Below, in pieces: positions 1 to 12,204 of a stretch of DNA of 64,000 nt (position 1 is its first letter; the number at the start of each line of letters is the position of its first letter). A program made the translations under genes and the position numbers. This stretch comes from Sternotherus odoratus. Lineage: Eukaryota > Chordata > Testudines > Kinosternidae. Below the pieces are notes generated by a model. It saw only the letters and a program-made list of their open reading frames with translations, did no database searches and was not told where the DNA came from. Where the stretch lies: contig JAVMKO010000006.1 in NCBI GenBank assembly GCA_032164245.1, positions 3,735,001-3,799,000 of the forward strand. The letters run 5' to 3'.

Positions 1-3000
1 TATATAAACTCTGTTTTTACTACCAGGCTGAGCCAGCTGCAGGGCTGACACATTCAAGCAAGAACCGTTCGCTAGCCAGAGCATGGGCTGGGCTGAACTG
101 GGAGACTAGCCAGGCAGGCAGACCTCGAGAAGGGAGACGTGTATGTGGACGATAAGATGAAGCCATTGCTCTCGTGTGGCTCTGCCGATAAAAGTGACTA
201 TTTTAAGTTGGTGAGAATGGAACAGGAAAAAGCAGACAAGAGAGAGTAACTCCAAAGCAAGGAACCTAAGCGGAAGTGGATCTGGGATTCTGGATTCTTC
301 CCTCCCAGCTCCTCTACCCTGTCCCCACCTCCACCTTCCTGACATACCCTCTGCCCAACCCCCCCATGCCAAAAGGGGGGGGACAGTGCAGGAGATGCAG
401 GCCCCGGATCCCACACACCTGCGCCAAGGCCGGATATTAGCTGAGAGTTCCCGAGCGGCCCAAGGATCAGATCTCATTAGAAAATACAGCTCATAACACC
501 TGCAACCTTTCAGTGGCCGCATCCTTAGAAAGCGCCCCTTGACTGACTGATCTAATTGGCACTCTTTCTGCTCCCTGCCCTCGGAAAGGACGAGTCTTCC
601 CTCTCTGGGGAAACGCACACTGACAATTAGGAACGTGCGTCGCATAAGGGCTTTGGGTGGGGTCAAAGATGCACACAAATGATTTACAAGAGCACTGGGT
701 GGCCCCGTTTGATGTGAAGCCCTCTGGGTGTGGATCTGAATGCAAGCCAGCCCGGTGTCTCCTAGGCTAATCGGCACATGGCCGATTTTCAGAGGCCCCT
801 CTCCTTCAGGAGAGCCCATCGATTTGGTTGCAGAACAGTTGGGTTTGATTCCGCAGCCCTTACTCGCGGGAGGGGTCAAATGACCGTCTAGGCCGTGCTT
901 TCAATGGGGCTGCTCCCAGGAGAAAACACTGCTGAAAGGGAGCAAGGGCTGCAGAACTGCTGCCTTTGTGTCAAAGCCACAAGCATGCCGGCACCACGGC
1001 CATATTTTGGGAAGCATCTTTAGAGCTCTTTACTGCACAGACGTATGTCAGCCAAGAGCAGCGCTGCCTATCTTCAGCACAGGCCAAGCGCTATGGTGCT
1101 AGAAACCAAATGGACCTTCTCCCACCTTTTGTTCACTGCTGCCCTCCCCATACTTCTCTGTCCAGTCCGTATGGCTCTGGGGGGTGGGAGAAGCGGTGTA
1201 GCAGCACTCACACTAATGGTGCTCAGGAGTTTTTTCTAATCTAGTCAGTACATACACTACCCAGCACAACAGTGTTCTGAGCTTGGCTGGTTCCTTTCAG
1301 GAATAGGCACTATGCTACACAACCAAAACACAATACAACTGTTGCATGTCTGTTGTACAATCCTCTGCAGTGTCGCTGCTGTAGCCATGCTGGTTCCGGG
1401 AGAGGAGGCAGACATGGTGGGCGAGGTAACGTCTTTTACTGGACCAAATTCTGTAGGTGGCAGGCGTTCAAGCTTCACATTGCTGAGGATGGAAACTAGA
1501 GTTGTGCACAAGAACATGGAGGGGTGAAGGAACCAGTGTCAGTGGAAGTAGCTGCAAAGGACCCAAAGAGAGAACACTGGGCTCAGATAGTCCCACCCCT
1601 CTGGGCCTGCCAAGCACGCTCCGACTGGAGCCTTCTTAAGAGACAAGGCCGGGATGCGGGTGAAAAGCTGGAGATTCCCAGCTTACAAGAACAGGCACCC
1701 CCCCCCCCCATTAGGGAGAGGGGAAAAGGGCAGAAGTCAGGTGCGCTAACTACTAACCAGCCCTCCGAGTCCCCATCACACTGCCACATTGTCTTTGCTA
1801 TACCCAGCCCATTTCTCCAATCAGTAACAGTAATGTAATCTTTGGCAAGAACTTCCTCCTCCAGTTTTGGTTACAGACTAGACTGATGGGGACTAGTGAT
1901 GTTGTCTGTGATGCTAAACACACAAGCTCTGTAATAAGCCGCTGAGTTGACTCTCACTTGCCACCGCTTTCATGTATCCAAATTGCTACTTTTGCTTGTC
2001 ACTTTATAGCCCCTTCTGACTGTTTCTCTTCTTTGGTTACTCCTACTTGAATAGCACCACACTATCTACCAATAAAAATAAAGAGAGGTGGAAGATCTGT
2101 TACACTAGTATAAATCCAGAGAGACTCCACTAACTTGTAGGGAGTTACATCAGTGTAAATGAAAGCAAGTGTTGGCCCAGTTGTCACATCTTTCATAGTT
2201 CTTAATACACCACTAACTAGTTATTCTAATCCGGTCTCTGATGGCAGCCAGCCCCAGATGCTTGTGAACGAGGTATGTGCCCTCAATAATGGACCCATTT
2301 TAACAAGCTCATGGAGGGGACTTTCTCTAACAGTGCTAAAATATACTACAGCAACAGTCCTTTAAATTGCATCTCCGAGAACTCAAAGCAGGAGCAGAAT
2401 TCTGCTGGTCTCACCCGGTAAAGAGACAACCAGCACCATCTTGGCCATCACACTGGGGACTGAACTAGAGATTGCTAGAGAGAGAGAGGGTGTCTGCAGC
2501 TTAAGCTCTGTCACTGGGGATGTAACAGACTCTCTGTACACCAGGCATAGCAATGGGGAATTAAAGTACACATTGACAATTGGGTTATAGCATTGCTGAC
2601 CACCATCTCCAGGCCTGATTCTGCTCCCGCTCTCGCAGGGTTTACATGAGTGTGTCTCCTTAGATGTCAATGGAGTTACTCCTGATTTATACCTGAAATG
2701 ACGACATTATAACTACGTTCGCAACCATCCAAGAGATACAAGTAAGCTGATGGTCACTCTTTGGAATTGAGCTGTGACCATAGAAAAATGGGAAAATGTT
2801 CAAATGTAAATAAAATGAGTAGCTCATCCTAGATCCATGCAGGACCCTTATTAAATCTTCAACCAGCAACTTCATTCATTCATTACCTATTTTCAGTGCC
2901 CTTGCAGCGTATATTATTAAAGCATAACCTAACTTAATCTAACCTGCAGTCTTCAACATGTTTTGACACTTGCTAACCAACAGTTCACCAGAAAAAATCT

Positions 3001-4365
3001 ACTTGAAGTTATTAATTATCTACTCTTGACTTTGAACCGCGCTAACACAAGGGTTTTGCTGTTTGGCTTACAGTTCATAAAACATTTCTTGCAAATTATC
3101 TAATCAACATTGATACAAAGCATTAAAGCTGGTTAAACATTTGAAAAGTTTGTCCTCTGGGAAAGTTTGATATTTTGAAATTTAGTTTGACTAGACATCA
3201 CCTTCCATGATGCATCATGCTAGTTCAACCAGAGGGGAGACTGTGATGTATCATGGGAGATGTAGTCCAGATGAGAAGCCCAAGCATAGAGGACAATAGG
3301 GATATGAGACACATGAACTATAATTCCCATATGGCAACTCAGGAAACACCACTTGATATCTAACTGACGCAACACAGAATGTTTCAATTTGACACATCAC
3401 AATATTTTGATTCGGGTCAACCCAATCTGAAATTAAATATTTTGTTTCAATTTTCCCAACAGAAAATCAAAACATTAGCAAAAGTCATTTTTTCTCTTTT
3501 TCAAACAATCAATGTTGATGAAAAAAAGGATTTTCTTTTGCCAAAGCATTCTGACGGAAAATTCCTCACTAGCTCTACAAATCATTTAGAGAGTTCTTAT
3601 GAAATCTTACACCCACAATCTTTTTACAGGCCCAACTGTGATCCTCTTACTCTTGTTGAATAATATCCTACTCTACAAATAGTCGCATTGACGCCATTGG
3701 AACTTTTCACAGAGTAAGGTACCACTCAACCTGGCCGCCAGCTATTTCTTTTAGACTTTAGATTAAGGGTAAATTTATAGTTTACAAAGGTTTAAATTTA
3801 TTAATAGTTATTTGAATAAATGGTTAATCGATTGTAACAGAGTTCAACAGATCAATATATGGCTTAGTACCATCTACAGCACCTTCTCCGGTTGTGTTTG
3901 TAGCACATACTCATGTCTGTAACATACTTATATCTGTTAATCATTTATTATCCCTTGTAAGCAATATATTAAGGATACTTTTATATAAAGTGTGGCTATT
4001 TGTATTCTTTGAGGACACTAAATGCAACACTTTTGTATGCATATTTATCAAACAACTAGATAATAGAGAAATCCCCTAGATGCTAGGGAAAGTCCGATCC
4101 TGATACAAATTCCACAGCTGTCCCCTGCACCTAAGGAAATGAATCAAAATCCCTGATCCAAACACACTCCAACTGCAGGGCATTTTGGATGAATATCTGA
4201 ATTTTGTTGCCTCTGGCCATCACTTCTAGACAGATCATAGCATAGGGTGTGTTTGTGTATTGGTACATATTGTAAATGATAGCATAACCCTGTGCAGTCT
4301 AGAGATTTGGAAGACACTGTACAAGTACCAGATCCACTGGGAGAGTAGATAGCTTCACACAATAC
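1..4365 (-). other. MDGA2 intron, downstream of the Ig2 exon
   Basis: This is intron sequence after the donor at 4365. The first 900 bp are comparatively GC-rich. Short fragments around 2085-2160 and 2590-2700 resemble the reptile repeat with 'tcaatggagttactcctg' wording. Segments near 3190-3340 carry two 'tcatgggagatgtagtcc / aactataattcccat' motifs. No coding exon or well-formed repeat boundary is recognised. Confidence 0.7.
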
Positions 4366-4498
4366 CTGTTTTATTGGAGAGTCTGAAAGACACCATCTTG
4401 TCAGGGATGTTGCACACACTCCTCACTGAAGCAATGCAGCTGTAATTAGCATAGTCCTGAGGCCGAAGATTCTTTAGTTTCAATATCTTTGTTTCCCC
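4366..4498 (-). CDS. MDGA2: MDGA2 coding exon (second half of Ig2)
   Basis: This internal exon is 133 bp (phase 0 in, phase 1 out) and has no start codon, so a Met-initiated ORF search misses it. It reads GETKILKLKNLRPQDYANYS, then CIASVRSVCNIPDKM, then VSFRLSNKT plus one base. The acceptor is tctaatgtgtgcag and the donor is gtattg. NYSC provides the F-strand Cys of Ig2, partner of the FLRC Cys encoded at 13287-13483. NYS and NKT are N-glycosylation sequons. Its phase joins directly to the CAG-ended exon upstream, giving FFTQ then GETK. Downstream the chain should continue into Ig3 from a codon beginning with G, but I could not find that exon in 1-4365. Confidence 0.95.
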
Positions 4499-5561
4499 CT
4501 GCACACATTAGAAAGGTAAATTAGAATGGGATTAAGCCACCGGGGACAGGCAGATTATCATAGCTTTCTGAGACAGACTGCCAGGGCCACAAGAATATTG
4601 TATTGGGGTGGCAAATTAGGATGAGGTGACAGATTGGAACTGTCCAGAAAGAAAAGTTGATTTTAACCAACCCAGCTGCATACAAAAAGTACTCTTTAAA
4701 ATCGCTCACAGGCATGACCTCAAAGGTTAACTCCCCCACATACACTTAAATAAATGAAAGAAGCATCTTGTTTTGGCAGCCTCTTTGAAGTCACAATTGC
4801 TGACTGGGTATCATTTCAGGTAATGCATCCTGAGATAAAACCTGTATAATGAAAAATCATAAGCTACTGTAAAAGGGTTCCTGTTGCTTTCCTTTGAAAA
4901 CCGGCTTCCTAGAGATTTTATTTTTAGATGGCAGTTATGCAAATTACAGTGCAAAGATCTGAACAGAGTATTTAATAACGGAGCTCTTTTCAACAGTATC
5001 TAGAGAAAATCATAACATCCAGGCAGGAAATTTTCACATAAAATACTATAAGAATTGGGCATAACAGAGAACCTGAAAATGGAAACATTTGAGAAAACAA
5101 CCCTGAATGATAAAAAAAAATACAACATCTTATATCATTGATAGAAAAGACGCAGGTGTTTCTGTTTCCCTGGTAAAGTGATACCAGATGTCTTCAGGAA
5201 GGATTGCTAAATGCTAATACTCAATTTTAGATCAAATACAAAATAAAGACATCATGGGGAAAAACAGAAACATGAAGTGCAGCAGATTGGGAAAAAACAG
5301 TAACATTTTTATAGTAAATCATTGTCAGTTAGTAGCCACAGAAACAGAAATTAAATAAAATAAAGCTGTATTAAAACATGCATATGCAATTAGTGTCAGT
5401 GTAGAAACAAAAGTATTTTTTCAAGCTCAAGACTCCCCACATTCTACAAATATTGAATCTGAGTTTATATCAAAGAAAGAAAGAGACCTCTGAGCAATCG
5501 TGGATAGTTCTCTGTACACATCAACTCAATGCACAGCAACAGTCCAAAAAAAAAAAAAAAA

Positions 5562-6235
5562 AAGTTAAACAGGGTGTTAGGAATTATTAGGAAAGGGATA
5601 GAAAATAAGACAGACAGTATCATATTGCCTCTATATAAACCACGGTGTTCCCGCACCTCCATGTCTCCAGTTCTGGTTGTCCCATTTCAAAAAGAATAGA
5701 ATGGAACTTGAAAAGGTTCACAGAGGGGCAACAAAGATGGCCCGGGGTGAAGAATGACTTCCATACTAGGAGAGACTAAAAAGATTAGGGCTGTTCGGCT
5801 TAGAAAAAAAAGATGATTAAGGGGGATAGGATAGAGGTCTATACAATTATGAATAAGTGTGGAAAAAGGTGACTATAGAAGTGTTCAAACAATACAAAAG
5901 CCAGGGGTTACCCAATGAAATTAATAGGCAGTATGTTTAATGCAAATAAGAGGAAGTACTTTTTCACACAATGCACAACTAACCTGTGGAACTCATTGCC
6001 ATGGGATGCTGTGATGGCCAAAAGTATAACTGGGTTCAGAAAAGAATGAGGTATGTTCAGGGAGGCCAGGTCGGGGCAACTCTAAACCTCTGACAGCCAG
6101 AAGCTGGGAGGGGAAGACAGACGGGATCTCTCCAAGATAGCCCTGTTTTGTACACTCTCCCTCTGATACTGGCCACTGTCAGAGACAGTCCACTGGAATA
6201 GATGGACATTGATCTGACCAGTACGGCATCAGTTC
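5562..6235 (+). mobile_element. CR1 LINE 3' end, sense
   Basis: It runs from 'gttaaacagggtgttaggaa' through 'ttgaaaaggttcacagaggg', 'ggcaacaaagatggc' and 'aattaataggcagtatgtt' to the family end near 'tggacattgatctgaccagt'. It is the sense counterpart of the antisense copy at 37610-38215. It holds the C-terminal reverse-transcriptase region with stops, preceded by an 18-A run at 5546-5563. Confidence 0.85.
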
Positions 6236-6289
6236 TTAAACTAAAAGGATATAAAAGGTCAAATCCTTTTTGACTTACTTAGGCAGGAA

Positions 6290-7096
6290 CCAGAGAGGTA
6301 GCCGTGTTAGTCTGGAATAGCAGAGGTAACAGAGGGTCCTGTGGCACACAGACAACCCGCCAACCTTAAACAGATTCTCACCAGCAACAGCACACCGCGC
6401 CATAATAACTCCAGCTCAGGAACCAATCCATGCAACAAACCTTGATGCCACCTATGCCCACATATCTACACCATCACAGGACCTAACCAGATCAGCCACA
6501 CCATCACTGGTTCATTCACCTGCACATCTACCAATGATATATATGCCATTATATGCCACCAATGTCCCTCTGCTATGTACATTGGCCAAACTGGACAGTC
6601 CCTACGAAAAAGGATAAATGAACACAAATCAGATATCAGGAATGGCAATATATAAAAATCTGTAGGAGAAAACTTCAACCTGCCTGGACACACAATTACA
6701 GATTTAAAAGTCACTATATTGCAGCAAAAAAACTTCAAGACCAGACTGCAAAGAGAAACTGCAGAGCTGCAATTCATTTGCAAATTTGACACAATTAGTC
6801 TGGGATTGAACAAAGATCTTGAATGGCTTTCTAATTACAAAAACAGCTTCTCTCTCTGAGTTCACACCTCCAATTCAGCTGCTAGAGGAATACCTCACCC
6901 TCCCTGATTTGAGATAACAAGCTGGTTCAGGCTGATTGGACTAACCTTGTTACCTCCTACCTGGTTCTTGCCTACTTATCTATACCTGCCCCTGGACACT
7001 TCCACTGCTTGCATCCGACGAAGTGGGTATTAGCCCACAAAAGCTTATGCTTCAATACTTTACTCAGTCTTCAAGGTGCCATAGGACCCTTCGTTA
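6290..7096 (+). mobile_element. Penelope-like element copy 1, 5'-truncated, with inverted 5' piece
   Basis: The copy opens at about 6290-6347 with the reverse complement of the family's own 3' end ('cagagaggtagccgtgttag'). It then runs in sense from about 6348, through the GIY-YIG coding part, to the 3' end 'ggtgccataggaccc'. The wording at 7011-7050 (gcatccgacg, gtgggtattagcccac, agcttatgc) is the 40-nt hammerhead-like module shared with the other copies; here the G of GAAA is changed to A. The short inverted start matches the structure of the copies at 15.4, 23.75 and 53.3 kb. Confidence 0.82.
6460..6859 (+). pseudogene. Broken GIY-YIG endonuclease of a Penelope-like element
   Basis: The frame reads IYAIICHQCPSAMYIGQT, RKRINEHKSD, then an in-frame TAA at 6653-6655, then GENFNLPGHTI, LQQKNFKTRLQRETAEL and FDTISLGLNK. 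IYAI followed by YIGQT is the GIY-YIG signature, RKRINEHK holds the conserved Arg/His region, and the CHQCP Cys pair is typical of PLE endonucleases. In intact elements this domain follows the reverse transcriptase and nicks target DNA. The stop codon and the missing reverse transcriptase make it dead. Confidence 0.85.
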
Positions 7097-7744
7097 CTTA
7101 GGCAGAACTCCCACCAAAACAAAGTGAAGCTCTGTATAAAGCAGGCATGAAGTGACCTACAAACTGAAAGAGACAAACACTGAAGAACTCTTATTACAGG
7201 ATTTTTACTCAGTTGTTCAGATTACCACTGTCTAGTGTATAGTTGTTCAGATTACCCATGTCTAAGACAACATGGTTGCATAAGCATGAAGTGCACAGGG
7301 TTAAATAGGAAGTATTTGGATGGTGATATGGGCTGCAATAAAAATACTGCACATTATGAATAAACAAAAAGATGAAAATGAAATAAATGATGCACCTGGC
7401 TCATTCAGGAAAGAGGTACCCTTAAATACAACCTTAGGTCCCACTCCTACAAACATAATGTAGCATGCTTCACTACAATCCTGTGAGTAGTCCCAGTGAA
7501 GTTTAATGTGAAAGTTAACCAGATGTTGCATAAGTGCTCACAGGAACAGGGGTTTAAACTAGACTGTTCGAATGCACACAATAATTACTTGGATCTGACT
7601 TGTCCTCGTTACACGGCGTCTTGATTCCGCCATGAACGCAAATCAATAATACAATAATACAAAGGGAAATCTGTACCCATTTTCAAAGAAGGATCGATGG
7701 GGTGACCAGCAAACAGTGATGGAGATGAAAATTAACAGAGTTAT

Positions 7745-8977
7745 TGTCAAGGTTTGCCTCCCCACTCTGAACTCTAGGGTAAAGATGTGGGGACCCGCAT
7801 GAAAAAAGAAATAACCCCCCAAGCTTATTTTACCAGCTTAGGTTAAAACTTTTCCCCAGAACACAAACTTCTCATATGTCTGGGCTTGGAAAACGCTGCC
7901 AGCACCAATTTAAGCCAAAAAACCCCTGGGTTAGGGTAAATTGGAACCCCCCTTTAAATACCGCCCAAATCTCCTTCCTTTACCTGGGAGAGATTTGAGA
8001 AACAAAGACCAAAACCCTCACTTTCTGTGAGACGTGCCCGATCCAAACCAGGATCAATCCAATGGAAACAAGCAGTCAGAGTCTTAAAAGAAAGATTTTA
8101 ATAAAAGAAAAAAAAGAAGCATAACTCCCTTGTACAGAAATTAATAGACAAACAACCCATTAGCATCACACAGTATAACTGACCCCTCCCTGGGAATTCT
8201 TCCCCTGCCAAAGCTTAACAGTAAAAGAACGCAATGGATCAATTATCAAGTGATACAGTTCAAGCATACAATTCACTTACTACTGAACTTGACTTATTCG
8301 AAGATTATAGAAAGGTAGGAAGAGACATAGATGGGATTCATCCCATAGCCGGGCGAACAGCAAGAGAGCCAGCGAGAGAGAGAGACGAGCCAACACGAAA
8401 CTAAAAACTCTCTTTTTGTCTCCGAGGTTGATTAGCATCTCTAGTATGTCATTCCCTCTCAGGTTACTTTTAGATTAACCCTTTACAGGTAAAACAGTAC
8501 AGCAAAACCTCGATTTAACGGACCTCGATTTAACGGACTTCGGATGCAACGGACAAAATTTCTGATCCATATCAGACCACAACCCCTCCCTGCTGCGGCC
8601 CCGGTCCCCTTCGCTGGCGGCCGTCTGCTGGCTCCCAGCTCTGCCCTGGTCCCGGCAGCAGGCGGGCTGGCTCCTGGCTGCCGCCTGGGTCCCAGCCGCT
8701 GGCGGGCTGGCTGGTGGCTCCCGGCTGCCACCCGGGTCCCAGCAGCCGGGACCCAGGCAGGCTGGCTGCCGGCTCCCAGCTGCCACCTGGGTCCCGGCAG
8801 CGGGCAGACTGCGGAGCTGCCACCCCGACCCTGTGGCGGGCGAGCTGCTGCTCCGACAGCTCGTTTTTTTTTTAAATTAAATAACGGACTTTTTGATTTA
8901 ACGGACACCCCCTCGCCCGAATTAGTCCATTAAATGGAGGTTTTACTGTAATTCTAAACTACTTTATACTTATGACA
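7745..8977 (-). mobile_element. Solo LTR, minus orientation, split by a Tigger-like MITE
   Basis: It begins TGTCAAGG and ends TTATGACA, so it has TG...CA ends with the inverted TGTCA/TGACA tips. It is flanked by a 5-bp target duplication GTTAT at 7740-7744 and 8978-8982. Without the 8500-8948 insert and its duplicated TA it is about 780 bp. The reverse complement starts TGTCATAAGTATAAA, like the plus-oriented LTR at 11428, so this one reads on the minus strand. No internal retroviral or gypsy genes remain. Whether it is ERV or Ty3/gypsy cannot be decided from the LTR alone. Confidence 0.88.
8500..8948. mobile_element. Tigger/pogo-like MITE inserted in the LTR
   Basis: It is flanked by TA (8498-8499 and 8949-8950). 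The terminal inverted repeats are 24 bp with 21 matches: the left starts CAGCAAAACCTCGATTTAAC, and the right reverse-complemented starts CAGTAAAACCTCCATTTAAT. The left end repeats the phrase 'cctcgatttaacggac' twice. The interior is GC-rich with tandem 'ccgggtcccagc'-type wording, which makes long meaningless open frames on both strands. There is no transposase. Confidence 0.88.
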
Positions 8978-10655
8978 GTTATTAAATCTCTTTGGTCACA
9001 TTCAGAGACCAACGTAGTTCTGCATGAGATGAGAATGCAGGGTTCATACTTTACAATCTGCTCAGGCATATCAGGGGGACCTGGGGCTGACTTAAAGCTC
9101 ATTGAAGTTGACGTGAAGACAACGGCAGAATCTAATGGACTATGGATCAGGCCCGTAGATACTATGAGTTTGTGAGTCTTGAGAGTTTAAGCCTCATCTG
9201 TTAACTCCTTGATGTTGCGGGCCGATCTCACAATTGTAATGTGGTTTATGTTACGTCAATTTCTGTGATTTGTCAAAAGTAATTTTAGCTGATTTGTGTA
9301 ATTAAGTGTAATTATGTCTAATTATATAACTAGTGTAAATACAGTAAATGTAATCTTATAATTGAACTGTGCAATTACAATATCTAATGATGATGATGAT
9401 GAAGAAAATCCTCTGGGAAAAAATTGTGTAGCGAGTTTACAGCTTTAAAAAATTCACTATCTGAACTGCTTTAGTACATGAGTACATTCATGTATGATTG
9501 GGTTCCCAGCCCGCACACACAGTTGCTAAAGTAATCCATCCTTGTTAACAACTGAATTGCAGAAATTCTGGTTTTAAAAATCTAGAGCTAAATTTGAGTG
9601 GCAGGATTCCTAAAATGCAGCTAAGGCAATAAATGTGGTTTATGTTTTACCTTCTTTTATTTAATAAAATAGCAAGGTTAGTGGAAACAGGCATAACATG
9701 GAAATATGGATAGAATATGCTGCTTCCTTCATCCATCCTTTATTTGGCTACAATAGAGGAGAAAAGTTAAAATATTTCACTATTTGTTTCCCTTAAAGTT
9801 CATCTGTTTTGGACTGAGAATCCAGCTTCAATGTGATCAAGAAGAAAATGACATCTCAAATTCAAACCCCCTAATATTCTAAAGTCAAATCTCTCATCCC
9901 TCTTCATATCAGCTCTCACTGTTTGCCACTGTATCATCAGCTGAACCAGCTATGCAGGTATATGCAGGAAATATATATGACTTGATTTTTAATGACATTT
10001 TCTCCTCGTGTATCAAATCTCATATGCACACAGATAGATGTGCTAATTCAGCCTGAGCAACCATAAATGTAGAGAGGTTATGGATAAGCTTTTGAAGATC
10101 GACATGACAATCTGATTTATTTACTAATTTCATAAACACACAGGTTCTACCAAGAGTGTTCCTAATAACCTAGGAACCATGTTTTTTTAAAAAAGGAATC
10201 TAATTTAATGTGATGTTTTCTAGCCTAATAAGAATATATCTAACAAAAGAGATGCTAGTAAACATTGCCATGTTGAGGCATTATTAGTCAAGAAATCCCA
10301 TCTCAGAAGGAGCCATACAAAACCCTCTAATCCACGCCTGTGTTCACTAGAAAACAGATCACAGAGTCCCTAAACTGGGTCCACAGATGATACATTAAGA
10401 ATAATCTCATTGCATTCAGCAGTCCAGGAATGGTACTCTACCAGTCTATTTCTCGTCTCTATACAGTCCAGTCTACACACTTCTCTGTAGTATTGCAAGC
10501 TATGTTAGCAATACAAAGTTTAATAAACAGCAAAAATTATGGTGATCTCAGTCAAGTCAATAGCTCAGAATTATTTAGGAAGGTTGAAAATTGTTCTGCT
10601 CTAACTTTGACTGAACCGGCAGCTGTTTCTTTCCTCAGTGTTTTTTTCAGATTTT

Positions 10656-10778
<123 letters not shown>

Positions 10779-11427
10779 TTTTCATTAGACTGGATCTCCT
10801 TCTCCCTCACTTTCATACGGGGGTTGATTTACGGGCTTCAGAAATACAAATGTGTTAAAAAATTTGATCTGATAGGCAGTTTTGATGGAGAATACGCCTG
10901 AGTTTCCAGAGTTCATTGGTAGGAACGCTTCTGAGTAACAGCAGCTTTCTCTATCTTTTCCAGTCACTGGTTTAATGAAAATTGTTTCATTCCAAAATTC
11001 AGACCCAAAAAATTAAGTTCAAAGGGGTGAGAGTCCACATATAAGGAAGGGCTTATAGCCCTGAAAGGCTTTTCAGCCTTTACCTTCCTACAGAGACACT
11101 GTATGTTAATTATTTGGGGCACGGGTAGGAAATAACAGTAGGATGAGGGGCAGATCTTTAATTTGTGTACTTCAATGACTTCAAAGCAGCTACTTCAGGT
11201 TGTACCTGGAGCTGATCTTGCCACCTGTTCTTATCCTTTGACTCGGATTCCTTTTTAAAGGGTAGCCTGGCAATTTCAAAATAGAAAGAGTTTTCTCTCT
11301 GTTAAATGGTGCTTACACAAAGAAAGGCACTCCGTACTCCTAGGCATGTGATCATTACCCAGCACCCCAGACAGGATATGCACAGCACAGGCAATCTTGC
11401 CCTATAGTGTAAATCTCCCAAACAGCA

Positions 11428-12204
11428 TGTCATAAGTGTGGAGTGTTGTCTTGCCTGTATGGGGTTAATGTTACCTGAGAGGGAGTGACGTAAGAGCTTC
11501 TGTGCCACGAGGGAGGGAGGGAGTTCTAAGTCAGTTTCCTGCCATTCCAGCATTGGCAAGAGACCCAGTTTTTCGCCTCTAGCTATGGAGGAAGAAAACT
11601 TCTACTTTCCTTCCTATATTCTTAACTAGCTGTGCTGTGAGTAATATGTTGATTTCCATAATTTTCTGTACCTATTTAGAGTGTCGCTAACCTTTTCAGA
11701 GGGGAAGTCAGGGAACTCTAGATTGTGAAGTTGTATTGTAAGTGTATGCTGTATTCTCTTTTCTTTATTAAATCTTTTTAGTTATAAAAAGTGTTTGGTT
11801 CTTTTCATAAGGAAATCCTAGCTTTGGATTTAACCCAGTTCCCAGGTACAGGGAAGTCTGTGTGTCTAAGAGGAAGGCTCACAGTGTGAAAGCCTCAGGG
11901 CGGTTTCTCATCTCTCTTGGTAACAAACGGGAGGGGGAAGGGGGAAGGGAAGCAGCCTCTGAGTGTCCCGGCTCTCAGGAGAGAGAAGAGTTTGGGGGAG
12001 TCCGGGTGCCCCCCTCCAGGGTTTTGGAGATACACCCGGATGGTGGCAGCTTGGATACCCCCATTTCCCTACTGGTAGAGTGTGGGATGTTGGTGGTGAA
12101 AAGACTTTACTTAGGCTGGGGAAACAGCTTGTAGTTATTTGGTCTGGCATAGAATAGACCCCTCTCTGTACCCCAGGTTCAGAGAGAGGGAAGACACTCT
12201 TACA
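11428..12204 (+). mobile_element. Solo LTR, plus orientation
   Basis: It starts TGTCATAAGTGTGGAG, ends CACTCTTACA, and is flanked by a 5-bp duplication CAGCA (11423-11427 and 12205-12209). It is 777 bp. A T-rich 'tctttattaaatc' segment near 11763 sits where this LTR type usually has its poly-A region. The several open frames at 11862-12258 are inside the LTR and are not genes. Confidence 0.87.

Noticed and set aside
106..879. 257-codon minus-strand open frame
   Set aside because: No family resemblance, biased composition and no splice or promoter context. Kept only as a low-interest finding.
4144..4419. Minus-strand frame overlapping the Ig2 exon
   Set aside because: It is out of frame with the true MDGA2 exon at 4366-4498.
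6466..6813. 115-codon minus-strand frame
   Set aside because: Antisense shadow of the Penelope GIY-YIG coding region.
8475..8933. Overlapping long frames on both strands
   Set aside because: They lie inside the GC-rich tandem filler of a Tigger-like MITE; the proteins are Pro/Gly/Ala repeats.
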